Origin: Klebsiella pneumoniae
Lineage (GTDB): Bacteria > Pseudomonadota > Gammaproteobacteria > Ga0077536
Length of the DNA: 35,447 bases
NCBI GenBank assembly: GCA_945876945.1
Contig: CAMCQE010000025.1
Location: 1-35,447 of the forward strand
Direction of reading: 5' to 3'
In this document: one piece after another, positions 1 to 8,849 of the stretch
How the letters are laid out: each line of letters begins with the position of its first letter
How positions within the stretch are numbered: the stretch's first letter is position 1
Made by a program: the position numbers and the translations under genes
Notes under the pieces: model-generated
What the model was told of the DNA's origin: nothing
Database searches by the model: none
The model's input: only the letters and a program-made list of their open reading frames with translations

Positions 1-562
1 CCCACAGCATGATGGGTGAGAGGTGATGACCGTAGAACACTGCGATCACCACAATCGCGCCGAGGGCATCGATCACCGCGACGGCGGTGAGAAACACTGT
101 GAGTGAGACCGGCACGCGCGAGCCCATGAGTTGCAGCACGCCCAGGGAAAACGCGATGTCGGTGGCGGTGGGAATGGCCCAACCGCGCAAGCCTTCCGGA
201 TTCGCCAGATTGATTGCGACGTAGATAACGCCCGGCACCAGCATGCCGCCCAGCGCGGCACCGGCCGGGATCAGCGCCTGACGCACAGAAGACAGATGCC
301 CTTCCAGCACTTCGGCCTTGATCTCCAGCCCCACGAGAAAGAAAAACACCGCCATCCAGAGTTCGTTCACCCACACGACCAGCGGCTTTGAGAGCACCAG
401 CCAGTCGGTGCCGATGCGGATTTCGCCGGGCAGCTCGACGAAGGCTTCGTAGAGCGCCTCCGCCGGCGAATTGCTAATCACCAGCGCCGCGATCGCGGCC
501 AGGCCCAGCACGATGCCGCCGGCCGTCTCTTGCTGAAAAAATGCCTTTATCCGCGCCAGCAT
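1..562 (-). CDS. nhaA: Na+/H+ antiporter NhaA, N-terminal part (cut by window edge)
   Basis: Reading the minus strand from the ATG at 562 gives a protein beginning MLARIKAFFQQETAGG, the usual NhaA opening (short amphipathic helix, then a glycine pair entering the first membrane segment). Further on it has KPLVVWVNELWMAVFFFLVG and later ATDIAFSLGV, the conserved NhaA stretch carrying transport aspartates. NhaA is an inner-membrane antiporter that exchanges cytoplasmic Na+ for external H+ and works in pH and salt homeostasis. About 187 of the usual roughly 390 residues are present; the C-terminal half lies beyond base 1. A weak GGGAAG ribosome site precedes the ATG. It runs in the same direction as the host-attachment gene, 59 bp downstream of it. 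Identification is firm from the sequence. Confidence 0.93.
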   Translation of the reverse strand, partial: MLARIKAFFQQETAGGIVLGLAAIAALVISNSPAEALYEAFVELPGEIRIGTDWLVLSKPLVVWVNELWMAVFFFLVGLEIKAEVLEGHLSSVRQALIPAGAALGGMLVPGVIYVAINLANPEGLRGWAIPTATDIAFSLGVLQLMGSRVPVSLTVFLTAVAVIDALGAIVVIAVFYGHHLSPIMLW

Positions 563-621
563 CGCCGCTTCCCCACAATGGTCAGGGCGACAGTGTAGCG
601 ACCACGGCGCGCGAGCGCGCC

Positions 622-1074
622 TCAAGCCTGGGGCAGTTCCAGCACCTCCTTCAGGTGGTCAGGCAGGTCGTGCTCGGAGACCTCCTGCAAATCCTTGGGC
701 AAGCTCGCGCTGACCAAGGCCGCCGTATCGCGGTCGAGCGCCTGCCGGAGTCCGCCCAGCAACTTGGGCCCCGCCACCAGCACCAGCTGGTCATAGTGGT
801 GATTGAGCCGCGAGGTCCGCAGAAAGTCGGCCATTTCGCGGGTAAAGCCCGCCGTCACGTGCGCCACGCCCGACTCCTCGCGACCCACCCCGTGACGCTG
901 GTCGCCCATCCGGTCGTGCACGCGACCCGGCCGGTCAGCGTAAATCTCCCCTTCCCGCAGGCGGCCGGCGGGGTGCTCGAAAGTGGTTCGCAAGCTAATC
1001 GGCATGTGCTCGCGGGTCTGCTCGAACAGACGTGCGCCACTGCGGTCAGCAATCAGGCTCCAGGTGCGTGACAT
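622..1074 (-). CDS. Host-attachment family protein (baeRF-like)
   Basis: The 150-residue protein starts MSRTWSLIADRSGARLFE, the typical opening of the 'host attachment' family (a release-factor-like fold named after an Agrobacterium plant-attachment protein). The middle is hydrophilic with many His and Arg residues (about 45-75), followed by FTREMADFLRTSRLNHHYDQL and LVLVAGPKLLGGLRQAL, two conserved blocks of this family. No signal peptide or membrane segment is visible, so it is probably cytoplasmic. The family's biochemical role is unclear, and some members resemble archaeal eRF1-type proteins involved in translation. The ATG at 1074 has GGGAG upstream. It may be transcribed with nhaA. Family call confident, function unknown. 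Confidence 0.8.
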   Translation of the reverse strand: MSRTWSLIADRSGARLFEQTREHMPISLRTTFEHPAGRLREGEIYADRPGRVHDRMGDQRHGVGREESGVAHVTAGFTREMADFLRTSRLNHHYDQLVLVAGPKLLGGLRQALDRDTAALVSASLPKDLQEVSEHDLPDHLKEVLELPQA

Positions 1075-1207
1075 AGCGACTCCCGAGGCGTGAAAAACGG
1101 ATTCCAGCCTGCGGCTTTCGGCGACGCCGACCGTTGCCCCGGATCAAGCGGGCAGACATCGCGAAGCCGCTTTGGGTATAGTCCAAGGCCCGATTCGCCT
1201 GCCCTTG

Positions 1208-2437
1208 ATGTCAGCCGTGAGCTTCAGCGATATCCATTCCGTCGAGCGCTTTGATCCCCGTCAGCTGCCGGCGGCGTTCTACGCCGATCCGTATCCCACT
1301 TATCGCGCTTTGCGGCAAACGGCGCCGGTGTTTCGCTGCCCGGATGGCACGTTCTTTTTGACCGCTCATGCCGATCTGGATCGCGTCTATCGCGACCCGC
1401 GCAGCTTCAGCTCCGACAAACAACAGCAGTTCCGGCCCATCTTCGGCGACAGCCCCTTGTATGAGCACCACACCACGAGTCTGGTGTTCAACGATCCACC
1501 GCTGCACACGCATGTGCGCAAAGCGGTGGGCGATGCCCTGTCGCCGCGCGCGGTGGCCGCGATGACACCGGCGCTCGAAGCCTTGGTGGATGGCTTGCTG
1601 GATCAACTGCCGAGCGCCGGCGCGTTCGATCTGGTGGACGACTTTGCCTCCGTCATTCCGGTGGAAGTGATTGGCAATCTGTTGCGGATCCCGCACGCGG
1701 AACGCGGTCCGTTACGCGGCTGGTCGGCGGCCATTCTTGGCGCCTTGGAATTTGGCGTGACCGACGCCACACGCGCCGCCGGCAATCAGGCGGTGACGGA
1801 GTTTGTGGACTATCTGCGCGCGCTGATCGCCGAGCGCCGCCGCCAGTTATCCAGTGCGGACGACGACGTGCTCAGCCGCCTGCTGCAATGGGAATCGAAC
1901 GGCGAGCGGCTGTCCGAGCATCAGCTCTATCACCAGTGCATTTTTCTGCTGAATGCGGGCCATGAGACCACCACCAATCTCATCGGCAACAGCGTGTATG
2001 CGGTGCTGAACAATCCGTCCGCGCACGCGGCGCTGCTCGCCAATCCTGCGCTCACCGACACCGCCATCGAAGAATTTCTGCGCTACGACGCGCCGGTGCA
2101 GCTGGGCAACCGGCTAACGACAACGACGGTGGACATTCACGGCGTGGCGATTCCGGCCGGCAGCACGCTCACGCTCTGCATCGGCGCGGCCAACCGCGAC
2201 CCGGCGGTGTTTGGATCGCCGGATGATCTCAAGCTCGACCGTCGCCCCAATCCGCAGCTCGCCTTCGGCGGCGGTATCCACACCTGCGCGGGGCTGCATG
2301 TGGCGCGACTGGAGGCCAAAATCGCGCTGACCCAACTGTTTTCCCGCCTGCCACGCCTCGCGCTGGCAGGCACCCCGGAGCGGGCGCAACGCGCGCGCTT
2401 CCGTGGCTTTACGCATCTGCCGGTCACCCCCGGCTAA
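1208..2437 (+). CDS. Cytochrome P450 monooxygenase
   Basis: A soluble bacterial P450 of 409 residues that would use a ferredoxin and reductase to insert one oxygen atom into its substrate. Visible hallmarks: the I-helix oxygen-activation motif AGHETT (250-255), the ExxR pair EFLR (289-292) and the haem-binding loop FGGGIHTCAG with the axial Cys360. No transmembrane anchor is present, as expected for bacterial class I enzymes. The reading frame opens at a TTG at 1172. ATG 1208 was preferred because the protein then starts at a normal distance from the first conserved block, and a TATAGT at 1177-1182 could be the promoter -10. The acyl-CoA ligase follows 31 bp later on the same strand, so the two probably act on the same substrate. 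No ferredoxin gene is in the window. The substrate is unknown. Confidence 0.93.
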   Translation: MSAVSFSDIHSVERFDPRQLPAAFYADPYPTYRALRQTAPVFRCPDGTFFLTAHADLDRVYRDPRSFSSDKQQQFRPIFGDSPLYEHHTTSLVFNDPPLHTHVRKAVGDALSPRAVAAMTPALEALVDGLLDQLPSAGAFDLVDDFASVIPVEVIGNLLRIPHAERGPLRGWSAAILGALEFGVTDATRAAGNQAVTEFVDYLRALIAERRRQLSSADDDVLSRLLQWESNGERLSEHQLYHQCIFLLNAGHETTTNLIGNSVYAVLNNPSAHAALLANPALTDTAIEEFLRYDAPVQLGNRLTTTTVDIHGVAIPAGSTLTLCIGAANRDPAVFGSPDDLKLDRRPNPQLAFGGGIHTCAGLHVARLEAKIALTQLFSRLPRLALAGTPERAQRARFRGFTHLPVTPG

Positions 2438-2468
2438 CCTGATCTGATCCGAAGTAGAGGAATTTGCC

Positions 2469-4094
2469 GTGTCCCATTTCCAGCTCAACCTGAAGCGCCT
2501 GATTGAACGCCCGGAGCGCTATTTCCCGCGTAACGAAATCCTCTCTCGCGAGGACGACGGCAGCCTGTTTCGCTACACCTATCGTGACTACTGCGAGCGC
2601 GTGCGCCGTTTGGCCAGCGCGCTGGAAAAGCTGGGCGTGGCGCCCGGCGAGAAAGTGGCAACGCTAAGCTGGAACACGCATCGCCATCTGGAAATGTATT
2701 TCGCCGTGCCCTGCAGCGGCCGCGTCCTGCATACCGCCAACCTGCGCCTGTCGGACGAGCATCTGGCCTACACCATGAATCACGCCGAAGACGTGGCGGT
2801 GTTCTTCTCGCCCGATCTCTTGTCGCAAGTGGAATCCGTGGCGCCGCTGCTGAAGCACGTGCGCGCCTATGTGGTGATGAGCGACCAGCTGCCGGCCAGC
2901 ACCACGCTATCGCCCATTTACACCTACGAGGAACTGGTGGCGGGCGGCGATCCGGCTTACGACTATCCGGAAGTCGACGAACACGCACCGGCCTCGATTT
3001 GCTTCACCTCGGCCACCACCGGCAACCCGAAAGGCGTGGCCTATACGCATCGCGGGCTGTATCTGCATTCGCAGGTGATCTGCAACGTGGACACCATGGC
3101 GGTGTCGGAAAAAGACACCCTCATGCCCATCGCCCCGATGTTCCATGTGAACTCCTGGGGCGTGCCGTTTGCCGGCGTGTGGATGGGCTCGAAGTTTGTG
3201 TTCCCCGGCCAGCGTCCGCACGCCGAAGACTTGCTGAAACTCATCGACGAGCAAAAGGTGACCTTCAGTTTCGGCGCGGTGACCGTGGGCATCGACATGA
3301 TGAATCTGCTCACCAGCAAGCCTTACAACATCGGCAGCCTGCGCGGACTGATGCTGGGCGGCTCCGCCACGCCGGCGGCAGTCATGCAGTTCTTTCAGGG
3401 CCAACACGGCGTGCCCATCTTCACCGCCTGGGGCTCGACCGAATGCGCGCCGATTGCCACGGCGGTGTGCATCAAGCGCGACCAGACCGAGCTCTCGCAG
3501 GAGGATGAAATCGCCATTCGGGTGCGCCAGGGCGTGCCGGTGCCAGGCGTAGAACTCAAGGTGCTGAACGACGACGGCGTGCAGATTCCGTGGGACGACC
3601 GCGCCATTGGCGAAGTGCGCGTGCGCGGTCCGTGGATTGCCACCACCTACATCAACGAGCCGCGCAGCAAGGAGAGTTTTGTGGATGGCTGGTGGCTGTC
3701 GGGCGACATCGCGAGCGTGAATGACGACGGCGTGATGAAGCTGGTGGACCGCGCCAAGGATTTGATCAAATCCGGCGGCGAGTGGATTTCTTCGGTCGAT
3801 CTGGAAAACGCCCTGATGGCGCATCCGGGCGTGCGGGAAGCGACGGTCGTCGGGAAGCCCCACGACAAATGGATCGAGCGGCCGGTGGCGTTTCTGGTCG
3901 CCAACGCCAGCGCGCCGCGTCCCGACGCCGCCGCGCTACGCGAACACCTGAGCGCGCACGGCATCGCCAAATGGTGGCTGCCGGACGACTTCATCTTCAT
4001 CGACGCCCTGCCCAAAACCGGCGTCGGCAAGTTCGACAAGAAAATGCTCCGCCAGCAGTTCGACGATTACGCGGCCCAGGGGCAGAAGGCCTGA
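2469..4094 (+). CDS. Acyl-CoA synthetase (AMP-binding, medium/long-chain fatty-acid type)
   Basis: The 541-residue protein is an ANL-superfamily ligase that activates a carboxylic acid to acyl-AMP and then acyl-CoA. Visible motifs: phosphate loop TSATTGNPKG (180-189; the usual SGTTG has Ala in place of Gly), the adenine-site GGSATP and AWGSTE, the hinge block GWWLSGDIA followed by DRAKDLIKSGGEWIS, and the C-terminal catalytic Lys521 in PKTGVGK. Length and the SGGEWISS variant match the FadD3/alkK-like medium-chain acyl-CoA ligases. It starts at GTG 2469 with AGAGGA upstream. It is 31 bp behind the P450 and likely cotranscribed. It would supply CoA esters for beta-oxidation; the particular acid cannot be told. 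Confidence 0.92.
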   Translation: MSHFQLNLKRLIERPERYFPRNEILSREDDGSLFRYTYRDYCERVRRLASALEKLGVAPGEKVATLSWNTHRHLEMYFAVPCSGRVLHTANLRLSDEHLAYTMNHAEDVAVFFSPDLLSQVESVAPLLKHVRAYVVMSDQLPASTTLSPIYTYEELVAGGDPAYDYPEVDEHAPASICFTSATTGNPKGVAYTHRGLYLHSQVICNVDTMAVSEKDTLMPIAPMFHVNSWGVPFAGVWMGSKFVFPGQRPHAEDLLKLIDEQKVTFSFGAVTVGIDMMNLLTSKPYNIGSLRGLMLGGSATPAAVMQFFQGQHGVPIFTAWGSTECAPIATAVCIKRDQTELSQEDEIAIRVRQGVPVPGVELKVLNDDGVQIPWDDRAIGEVRVRGPWIATTYINEPRSKESFVDGWWLSGDIASVNDDGVMKLVDRAKDLIKSGGEWISSVDLENALMAHPGVREATVVGKPHDKWIERPVAFLVANASAPRPDAAALREHLSAHGIAKWWLPDDFIFIDALPKTGVGKFDKKMLRQQFDDYAAQGQKA

Positions 4095-4127
4095 GCCGCC
4101 GCCGCGACCCGCGCCCGATCGGTCAGA

Positions 4128-5141
4128 TCACGAGTCTGTCCTGCGGACGCGCTGCTGGCGCAGGCTTTGCCCGTGCCAGCGGCGGAACGATCGGCTGAAT
4201 GAGGTGGGGCTGGCATAGCCCAGCATTTCGGAAATCTGCGCCGCGCTGAGCTCAGAGTTGCGCAGATATTTGACCGCCAGATCCGCGCGTACCGCGTCAT
4301 GAATCTGCGTGAAGCTGGTGCCCTCTTCCGTCAGTCGGAGCTGCAGGGTGCGTGGTGCAAGGTCGAGCGCGCGGCTGACCTCGCTCACGGTGCAGGGCGC
4401 GTACGGCATCAACGAGCGCACCACGGCCTCCACGTCATGCGCAAAATGCCGTGTGCGGCGCCCGGACTCCAGCAGAATCAGACGACTGGCCAGCGCTCGC
4501 GCGGCGGCGCTGCGCGAGCGGCTCGGCGTTTCCAGCGTGGCGGCGTCGAGCAGCAGCGCATTGCGCTCCTGATTGAATCGAAGGTCATCACCGAACGCGG
4601 CCCGATGCAGGGCCAGCGAGCCCTTGGGCTTCGCATGGCGAAACAGCGCTGCCGTGGGCATCCAGTGACGGTGCAGATGTGTCCGTATTTCTGTGGCAAT
4701 CACGCTGAGCGCGAATTCGGCCATCTGCACTTCGTTCGCGTGCTCGGCGGTGGTGCTGGTCCAGCTGAGGAGCGTCCACGGCGGCATGCGCTCGACGCTG
4801 ACCATCGCCGCGTGGGTGTATAGATCGAAGTTATTGGCCAGTTCGTCGCACAGCTGACCGACCGTCCGCGCATTCCGCAGGAGGATCCACAGCGGCCCCA
4901 GCATGGTGGCGAGACGCGCCCCCTGCGCCATTCTGAGACCCCAGCTCGGCAGCTGGCTCGCCTCCGCCGCGATCTCGAAGAAGCGCAGCACGGCACTGGC
5001 AGACACCAGTAACTCCGAATCCCGCAGCGCCGCGGCCGGGAGCCCGGCCCGCTTGGCGAGCGGCGCGGGGCGCGTGCCGTGGGCACGGAGCAATTCACTC
5101 GCGCCCGCAAGGATCGCGCTGCGCACCAAAGGTCCGGCCAT
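4128..5141 (-). CDS. AraC-family regulator with arabinose-binding-like N-terminal domain
   Basis: This 337-residue protein has a roughly 200-residue N-terminal domain of the 'Arabinose_bd' type (as in OruR/ArgR-like AraC proteins) and a C-terminal pair of helix-turn-helix motifs. The HTH region is visible as VSEVSRALDLAPRTLQLRL and AAQISEMLGYASPTSFSRSF, ending with RWHGQSLRQQR, a degenerate form of the common GxSPxxYR ending. It lies divergent from the Baeyer-Villiger monooxygenase with a 125-bp shared control region, so that gene is its most likely target. It converges on the acyl-CoA ligase, whose stop is 33 bp away. A second protein with the same architecture is at 29028-30101. Family call is confident; the inducer is unknown. 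Confidence 0.88.
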   Translation of the reverse strand: MAGPLVRSAILAGASELLRAHGTRPAPLAKRAGLPAAALRDSELLVSASAVLRFFEIAAEASQLPSWGLRMAQGARLATMLGPLWILLRNARTVGQLCDELANNFDLYTHAAMVSVERMPPWTLLSWTSTTAEHANEVQMAEFALSVIATEIRTHLHRHWMPTAALFRHAKPKGSLALHRAAFGDDLRFNQERNALLLDAATLETPSRSRSAAARALASRLILLESGRRTRHFAHDVEAVVRSLMPYAPCTVSEVSRALDLAPRTLQLRLTEEGTSFTQIHDAVRADLAVKYLRNSELSAAQISEMLGYASPTSFSRSFRRWHGQSLRQQRVRRTDS

Positions 5142-5205
5142 GGCTTACTCCACAAATGGCGACATACTCTGCGCGCAATGCTATCTCGCTTGCGCATGAT
5201 GACAA

Positions 5206-5217
5206 GTCGCCGGCGAC
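5206..5217. promoter_or_regulatory. 12-bp perfect palindrome in the AraC/BVMO control region
   Basis: GTCGCCGGCGAC reads the same on both strands and lies 50 bp ahead of the BVMO start codon and 65 bp ahead of the araC-type start codon. It is a candidate operator. In GC-rich DNA a 12-bp palindrome can arise by chance in a region of this size, and AraC proteins often bind direct repeats, so support is moderate at best. Confidence 0.3.
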
Positions 5218-5266
5218 ACACAGCGTTACGCTCGGCGGTACTCTCTCAACCTGACCGGAGCCCTCT

Positions 5267-6883
5267 ATGGACAACGCTTCCGCCACCCAGCCGCCGCTGG
5301 ACGCCGTCATCATCGGTGCCGGCTTCACCGGGCTCTATCAGCTATGGTCCTTGCGCAAGCTGGGACTGCGCGCGCAGGTCGTCGACGCCGCCTCGAACGT
5401 CGGCGGCACCTGGTACTGGAACTGCTATCCGGGCGCGCGCACGGACTCACCGTCGCACATCTATCAGTACTGGTTTTCCGACGAACTGCTCGACGAATGG
5501 GACTGGCAGCAGCGCTATCCCGATCAGGCAGAAACCGAGCGTTACCTGAACTACGTGGCCGACCGCTTCGACCTGCGCAAGGACATCCGTTTCAACACGC
5601 GGGTTGAGGCCGCGATCTGGGACGAGGCGACTCACTGCTGGACGCTCACCACCCATACCGGCGAGACGTTCCAGAGCCGCTTCATCGTCACCGCGGTGGG
5701 GCCGTTGAGCGCGCCGCTGGTGCCGCCTTTCAAGGGTCATGAAACGTTTGAAGGACGTCTGGCGCACACCGCCCGCTGGCCGCGTGAAGGCATCGATTTG
5801 AAGGGCAAGCGGGTGGGCGTGATCGGCACCGGCGCCACGGGCATTCAGGTGGTGCAGACCATCGCGCCCGAAGTGGCCTCGCTGACGGTGTTCCAGCGCT
5901 CGCCAAACTACGCCGTGCCGATGGGCAATCCGCGCTACGGCGACGCCGAACGAGCTGCGATGCGCGCCCGCTATCCCCACACCCGCGAAGCGATCTGGAC
6001 CAACTTCGTCGGCTTCGACGAGGCGGGTGAAACCCGGGCGTTCTTTGACATTCCGCCGGCAGAGCGACGCGAAATCATGGAAACGCTGTGGGCGGACGGC
6101 TCGCTCAAGCTGTGGGTCAGCGGCTTCATGGAAATCTTCTTCGACCCGGCGGCGAGCGAAGAGGTCTCGGCGTTTGTGCGGGAGAAAATCCGCGCCCGCC
6201 TCCACGACCCGGTGCTAGCCGACAAACTGATTCCGCGCGACCACGGCTTCGGTACCAAGCGGGTGCCGCTGGAGAACGGCTATTTCGATGCGTTTAACCG
6301 CCCCAATGTCGCACTGGTCGACCTGCGCGCCACGCCCATTGAATGCATTACGCCAAAAGGCATTCGCACCAGCGCCGGCGAGATTGAACTCGACGTCATC
6401 GTGCTGGCGACCGGGTTCGATGCCGGGACCGGTGGCTTAACCGCCATCGATATTCGGGGCCGCAACGGCGTGTCGCTCCGCGAGGAGTGGAAGAAAGAAG
6501 TGCGCACGACGATGGGGCTGCAGATTCACGGCTACCCGAATCTCTTCACCACCAACGCGCCCTATGCGCCGGCCGCCGCTTTTTGTAACGCGCCGAGCTG
6601 CCTCCAGCATCAGGTGCAGTGGATCACCGAGTGCATCGACCATCTGTGCCAGCACGGTCGCACCTCGATTGAGCCGTCCGCTGAAGCCGAGCAGCGCTGG
6701 TTGGCCCATCACGATGAACTGGCGAACCAGACGCTGATTGCCAAAACCAAATCCTGGTACACGGGCAGCAACATTGAGGGCAAGCCGAATCGGCTGCTGT
6801 CCTACATCGGCGGTCTGCCGGCCTACATCGAAGCCTGTACGGACGTGAAGCAACGGGATTACGCAGGCTTCGAGGTGGTGTGA
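5267..6883 (+). CDS. Baeyer-Villiger flavin monooxygenase
   Basis: A 538-residue FAD/NADPH monooxygenase that converts ketones to esters or lactones. The N-terminal FAD Rossmann motif is IGAGFTGLY (16-24), followed by GGTWYWNCYPGARTD (46-60), typical of cyclohexanone-monooxygenase-type enzymes. The Baeyer-Villiger fingerprint FxGxxxHxxxWP is present intact as FEGRLAHTARWP (161-172), and the NADPH Rossmann motif is GVIGTGATG (184-192). Length fits type I BVMOs. The ATG at 5267 has CCGGAG seven bases upstream. It is divergent from the AraC regulator. The GFA-type gene follows 150 bp downstream, and a hydrolase of the epsilon-lactone family lies 4 kb away, which could open its product. The substrate is unknown; alicyclic or terpenoid ketones are plausible. 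Confidence 0.95.
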   Translation: MDNASATQPPLDAVIIGAGFTGLYQLWSLRKLGLRAQVVDAASNVGGTWYWNCYPGARTDSPSHIYQYWFSDELLDEWDWQQRYPDQAETERYLNYVADRFDLRKDIRFNTRVEAAIWDEATHCWTLTTHTGETFQSRFIVTAVGPLSAPLVPPFKGHETFEGRLAHTARWPREGIDLKGKRVGVIGTGATGIQVVQTIAPEVASLTVFQRSPNYAVPMGNPRYGDAERAAMRARYPHTREAIWTNFVGFDEAGETRAFFDIPPAERREIMETLWADGSLKLWVSGFMEIFFDPAASEEVSAFVREKIRARLHDPVLADKLIPRDHGFGTKRVPLENGYFDAFNRPNVALVDLRATPIECITPKGIRTSAGEIELDVIVLATGFDAGTGGLTAIDIRGRNGVSLREEWKKEVRTTMGLQIHGYPNLFTTNAPYAPAAAFCNAPSCLQHQVQWITECIDHLCQHGRTSIEPSAEAEQRWLAHHDELANQTLIAKTKSWYTGSNIEGKPNRLLSYIGGLPAYIEACTDVKQRDYAGFEVV

Positions 6884-7033
6884 GCGAGCCACCGGGAAGG
6901 CTCGCCCACCAGACGGCGCAGTGAGGTCGGCGGCCCTCTCTGCCGCCGTGACTGCAAGGCGGGATTCCGGGACCATAGGGCCAGCCTTCGGGCCGCGCTT
7001 TTTTCGATAACGTTCTCCCAACAGGAGGTTCCC

Positions 7034-7447
7034 ATGAGTGAGACCACCGGCAGTTGCCTGTGCGGCAAAGTCCAATACCGCTACGAGGGTGCGCCCGTGA
7101 TGACGGGCGTGTGCCATTGCCGCGACTGCCAGAAGCAGACCGGCACGTCGTTCTCGATCATTCAGGGCGTGCCCATGGCTGCCCTCAACGTCACCGGCAC
7201 CCCCAAAGTGTTTGCAACCCAAGGCATGAGCGGCGGCGCGGTGCAGCGCCATTTCTGCGGCGACTGTGGCTCACCGCTGTATTCACTGGTGGATGTGGCA
7301 CCGGGCGTGGCGTTCCTTAAAGCCGGCACGCTGGACGATGTCTCAAGCCTCACGCCACAGGTGCAACTCTGGTGTGCCACCGCGCAACCCTGGCTGACGC
7401 TCGACCCGGCGCTGCCCAAGTTTGACCACAACCCGCCGATGGGCTGA
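7034..7447 (+). CDS. GFA-family (CENP-V/Gfa-like) zinc protein
   Basis: A 137-residue protein of the glutathione-dependent formaldehyde-activating enzyme fold. It has the expected zinc-ligand cysteines: C8 and C10 in the opening CLCGKVQY, the CxCxxC triad C27/C29/C32 in CHCRDCQKQTG, and C75/C78 in CGDCGSPLY. The founding Gfa protein was reported to bind glutathione and formaldehyde, but most relatives have no proven reaction. The start ATG at 7034 has an excellent AGGAGG site eight bases upstream. It sits alone between the BVMO (same strand) and a luciferase-like gene (opposite strand). The BVMO may read through to it, although a T6 run at 6999-7004 after a weak hairpin could stop some transcripts. 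Confidence 0.88.
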   Translation: MSETTGSCLCGKVQYRYEGAPVMTGVCHCRDCQKQTGTSFSIIQGVPMAALNVTGTPKVFATQGMSGGAVQRHFCGDCGSPLYSLVDVAPGVAFLKAGTLDDVSSLTPQVQLWCATAQPWLTLDPALPKFDHNPPMG

Positions 7448-7648
7448 GACGATTCATGGTCTGGGGAAACTCGCCGCGCTCGGCGGTGCCCTGCTATGCA
7501 CTGGCGGCCTGCACTTTGGTGGAGGCGTAACAGATCATCGCCAGCAAAAAGTGGGGTGGCCTCACCCGCCGATTCAGCCCCGAAACGCCAGTCAACAAAG
7601 GCTTGGGGCAGGCGTCGATGTCGGCAGCATTCCTGCCGTGAAGCAATC

Positions 7649-7677
7649 CCCGCCGCGCGACTGATGCGCGCGGCGGG
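7649..7677 (-). terminator. Probable terminator of the luciferase-like gene
   Basis: A perfect 11-bp GC stem (CCCGCCGCGCG at 7649-7659 paired with 7667-7677) with a 7-base loop lies 18 bp past the minus-strand stop at 7695. On the minus strand it is followed by GATTGCTT, a weak U-tract. The rest of the 247-bp gap 7448-7694 shows no supportable gene. Confidence 0.6.
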
Positions 7678-7694
7678 ATAAAAGCGCTCAAAAC

Positions 7695-8765
7695 CTAGCG
7701 AAACGCCGGCATGATCTCGTCGGCAAACTGATCGATCGTCGCGTCGGTATCCAGAATCGGCTGCACCGCCACCTGATGCACGCCGGCGGCCTGCATCTGC
7801 TGGATGGAATCGATGATCTGGTCCTTCGTTCCCACCAGCGTGGTGGCGCGCATGATTTTCTCCGTCATCAGCGCTTCGTGCTCCGGCCGGAGCTTTTGCA
7901 AATAGCCGCTGTAAAGCTTGAGATGGCGCGTCTCGACCGGCGCTTCCGGGTCTTTGTAGACGTTGGTGAAGTTCACCATTTCGTCGCGCAGATCTGACGG
8001 CAGCAGGCTTGGATCGTGGTGCGTGGAGAGCGCGAAGATATTGCTGCTCGACGCCACCATCGGCCCCACCGCTTCGCGCACCGTGCGGGTCTCGATTTCC
8101 TGCTCGGTGTTGGTGAGATAGAAAGCGGTCATCGACAGGATATAAATCTTGCTCGGGTCGCGTCCGGCGCGCTCGGCGCCAATCTTCACGTTGTCCACCA
8201 TCCACTTCACGATGGACGGATGCACCGCGCCGAACAGAATCACGCCGTCGGCAATCTCGCCCGCCAGCTGCGCGACCTTGGGTCCGCTGGCGGCGATGTA
8301 CACCGGGATCTCATCCTTGATGTTGATATAGCCCATGTCGGGGTTGAGGAATTTGATCTTGCGATGGCGGTCGCCCTCGGAGTAATCCGTCACCTGATCC
8401 TTGAACAGGCCCTGACACACTTCGATGTGTTCGCGCAGTTCTTCCAGCTTGGCGGCCGGCATGCCGAGCGTGCGGCGCGTGGTGTTACCGGTGCCAATGC
8501 CCAGCACCGCGCGGCCCGGCGCGATCTGGTTGATGGTCGCCATGCCGCAGGCAGTCAGCGGCGCGATGCGCGACTTGGGATTGGTGACGCCGGGCCCGAG
8601 GATGATTTTTTGCGTGCCGGCCGCGCACAGCGCGAGCGAGGCGTAGACCTCGCTGCCCAGCATCTGCGAGTCGTAAAGCCAGCCGTGCGAGTAGCCCCGG
8701 TCTTCCGCGTGCTTCACCTGTGGCGTCACCTGACAGGACCCCATAAACACAAATCCAAAATCCAT
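7695..8765 (-). CDS. Luciferase-like (LLM class) flavin-dependent oxidoreductase
   Basis: A 356-residue TIM-barrel protein of the bacterial luciferase/F420-reductase superfamily. Visible family features are the opening beta strand MDFGFVF, GWLYDSQM, IILGPGVTNPKSR, and AVLGIGTGNTTRRTLGMPAAKLEELREHI split over residues about 85-115, plus PVYIAASGPKVAQLAGEIADG near 155. The overall pattern is closer to the methylenetetrahydromethanopterin-reductase-like branch than to alkanal luciferase. Either FMN supplied by a reductase or F420 could be the cofactor, and neither a reductase nor F420 biosynthesis genes are in the window. Its start has GGGGAGA five bases upstream. It lies 84 bp behind the ABC transporter gene on the same strand and may be cotranscribed. 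Reaction unknown. Confidence 0.87.
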   Translation of the reverse strand: MDFGFVFMGSCQVTPQVKHAEDRGYSHGWLYDSQMLGSEVYASLALCAAGTQKIILGPGVTNPKSRIAPLTACGMATINQIAPGRAVLGIGTGNTTRRTLGMPAAKLEELREHIEVCQGLFKDQVTDYSEGDRHRKIKFLNPDMGYINIKDEIPVYIAASGPKVAQLAGEIADGVILFGAVHPSIVKWMVDNVKIGAERAGRDPSKIYILSMTAFYLTNTEQEIETRTVREAVGPMVASSSNIFALSTHHDPSLLPSDLRDEMVNFTNVYKDPEAPVETRHLKLYSGYLQKLRPEHEALMTEKIMRATTLVGTKDQIIDSIQQMQAAGVHQVAVQPILDTDATIDQFADEIMPAFR

Positions 8766-8849
8766 GTTGTTCTCCCCGTTGTCGTTGGTTTTTGAGTGAA
8801 TGCCGACGTGCTCAGGATAAAACCCCGGCGGGACTGATGTCAGCCTGCT

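Noticed and set aside
2907-3863. Minus-strand open frame of 318 codons
   Set aside because: Antisense to the acyl-CoA ligase; composition is that of a shadow frame.
6884-7008. Small hairpins (6884-6905, 6928-6948) and a T6 run after a 4-bp stem (6979-7004) between BVMO and the GFA gene
   Set aside because: The two longer stems lack a T run and the stem before the T run is too weak to call a terminator.
7494-7691. 65-codon minus-strand frame in the gap after the GFA gene
   Set aside because: No ribosome site or conserved-looking motif; it overlaps the terminator hairpin at 7649-7677.
7162-8205. Minus-strand open frame of 347 codons crossing three regions
   Set aside because: It runs through the GFA gene antisense and part of the luciferase-like gene out of frame; no domain is recognisable.
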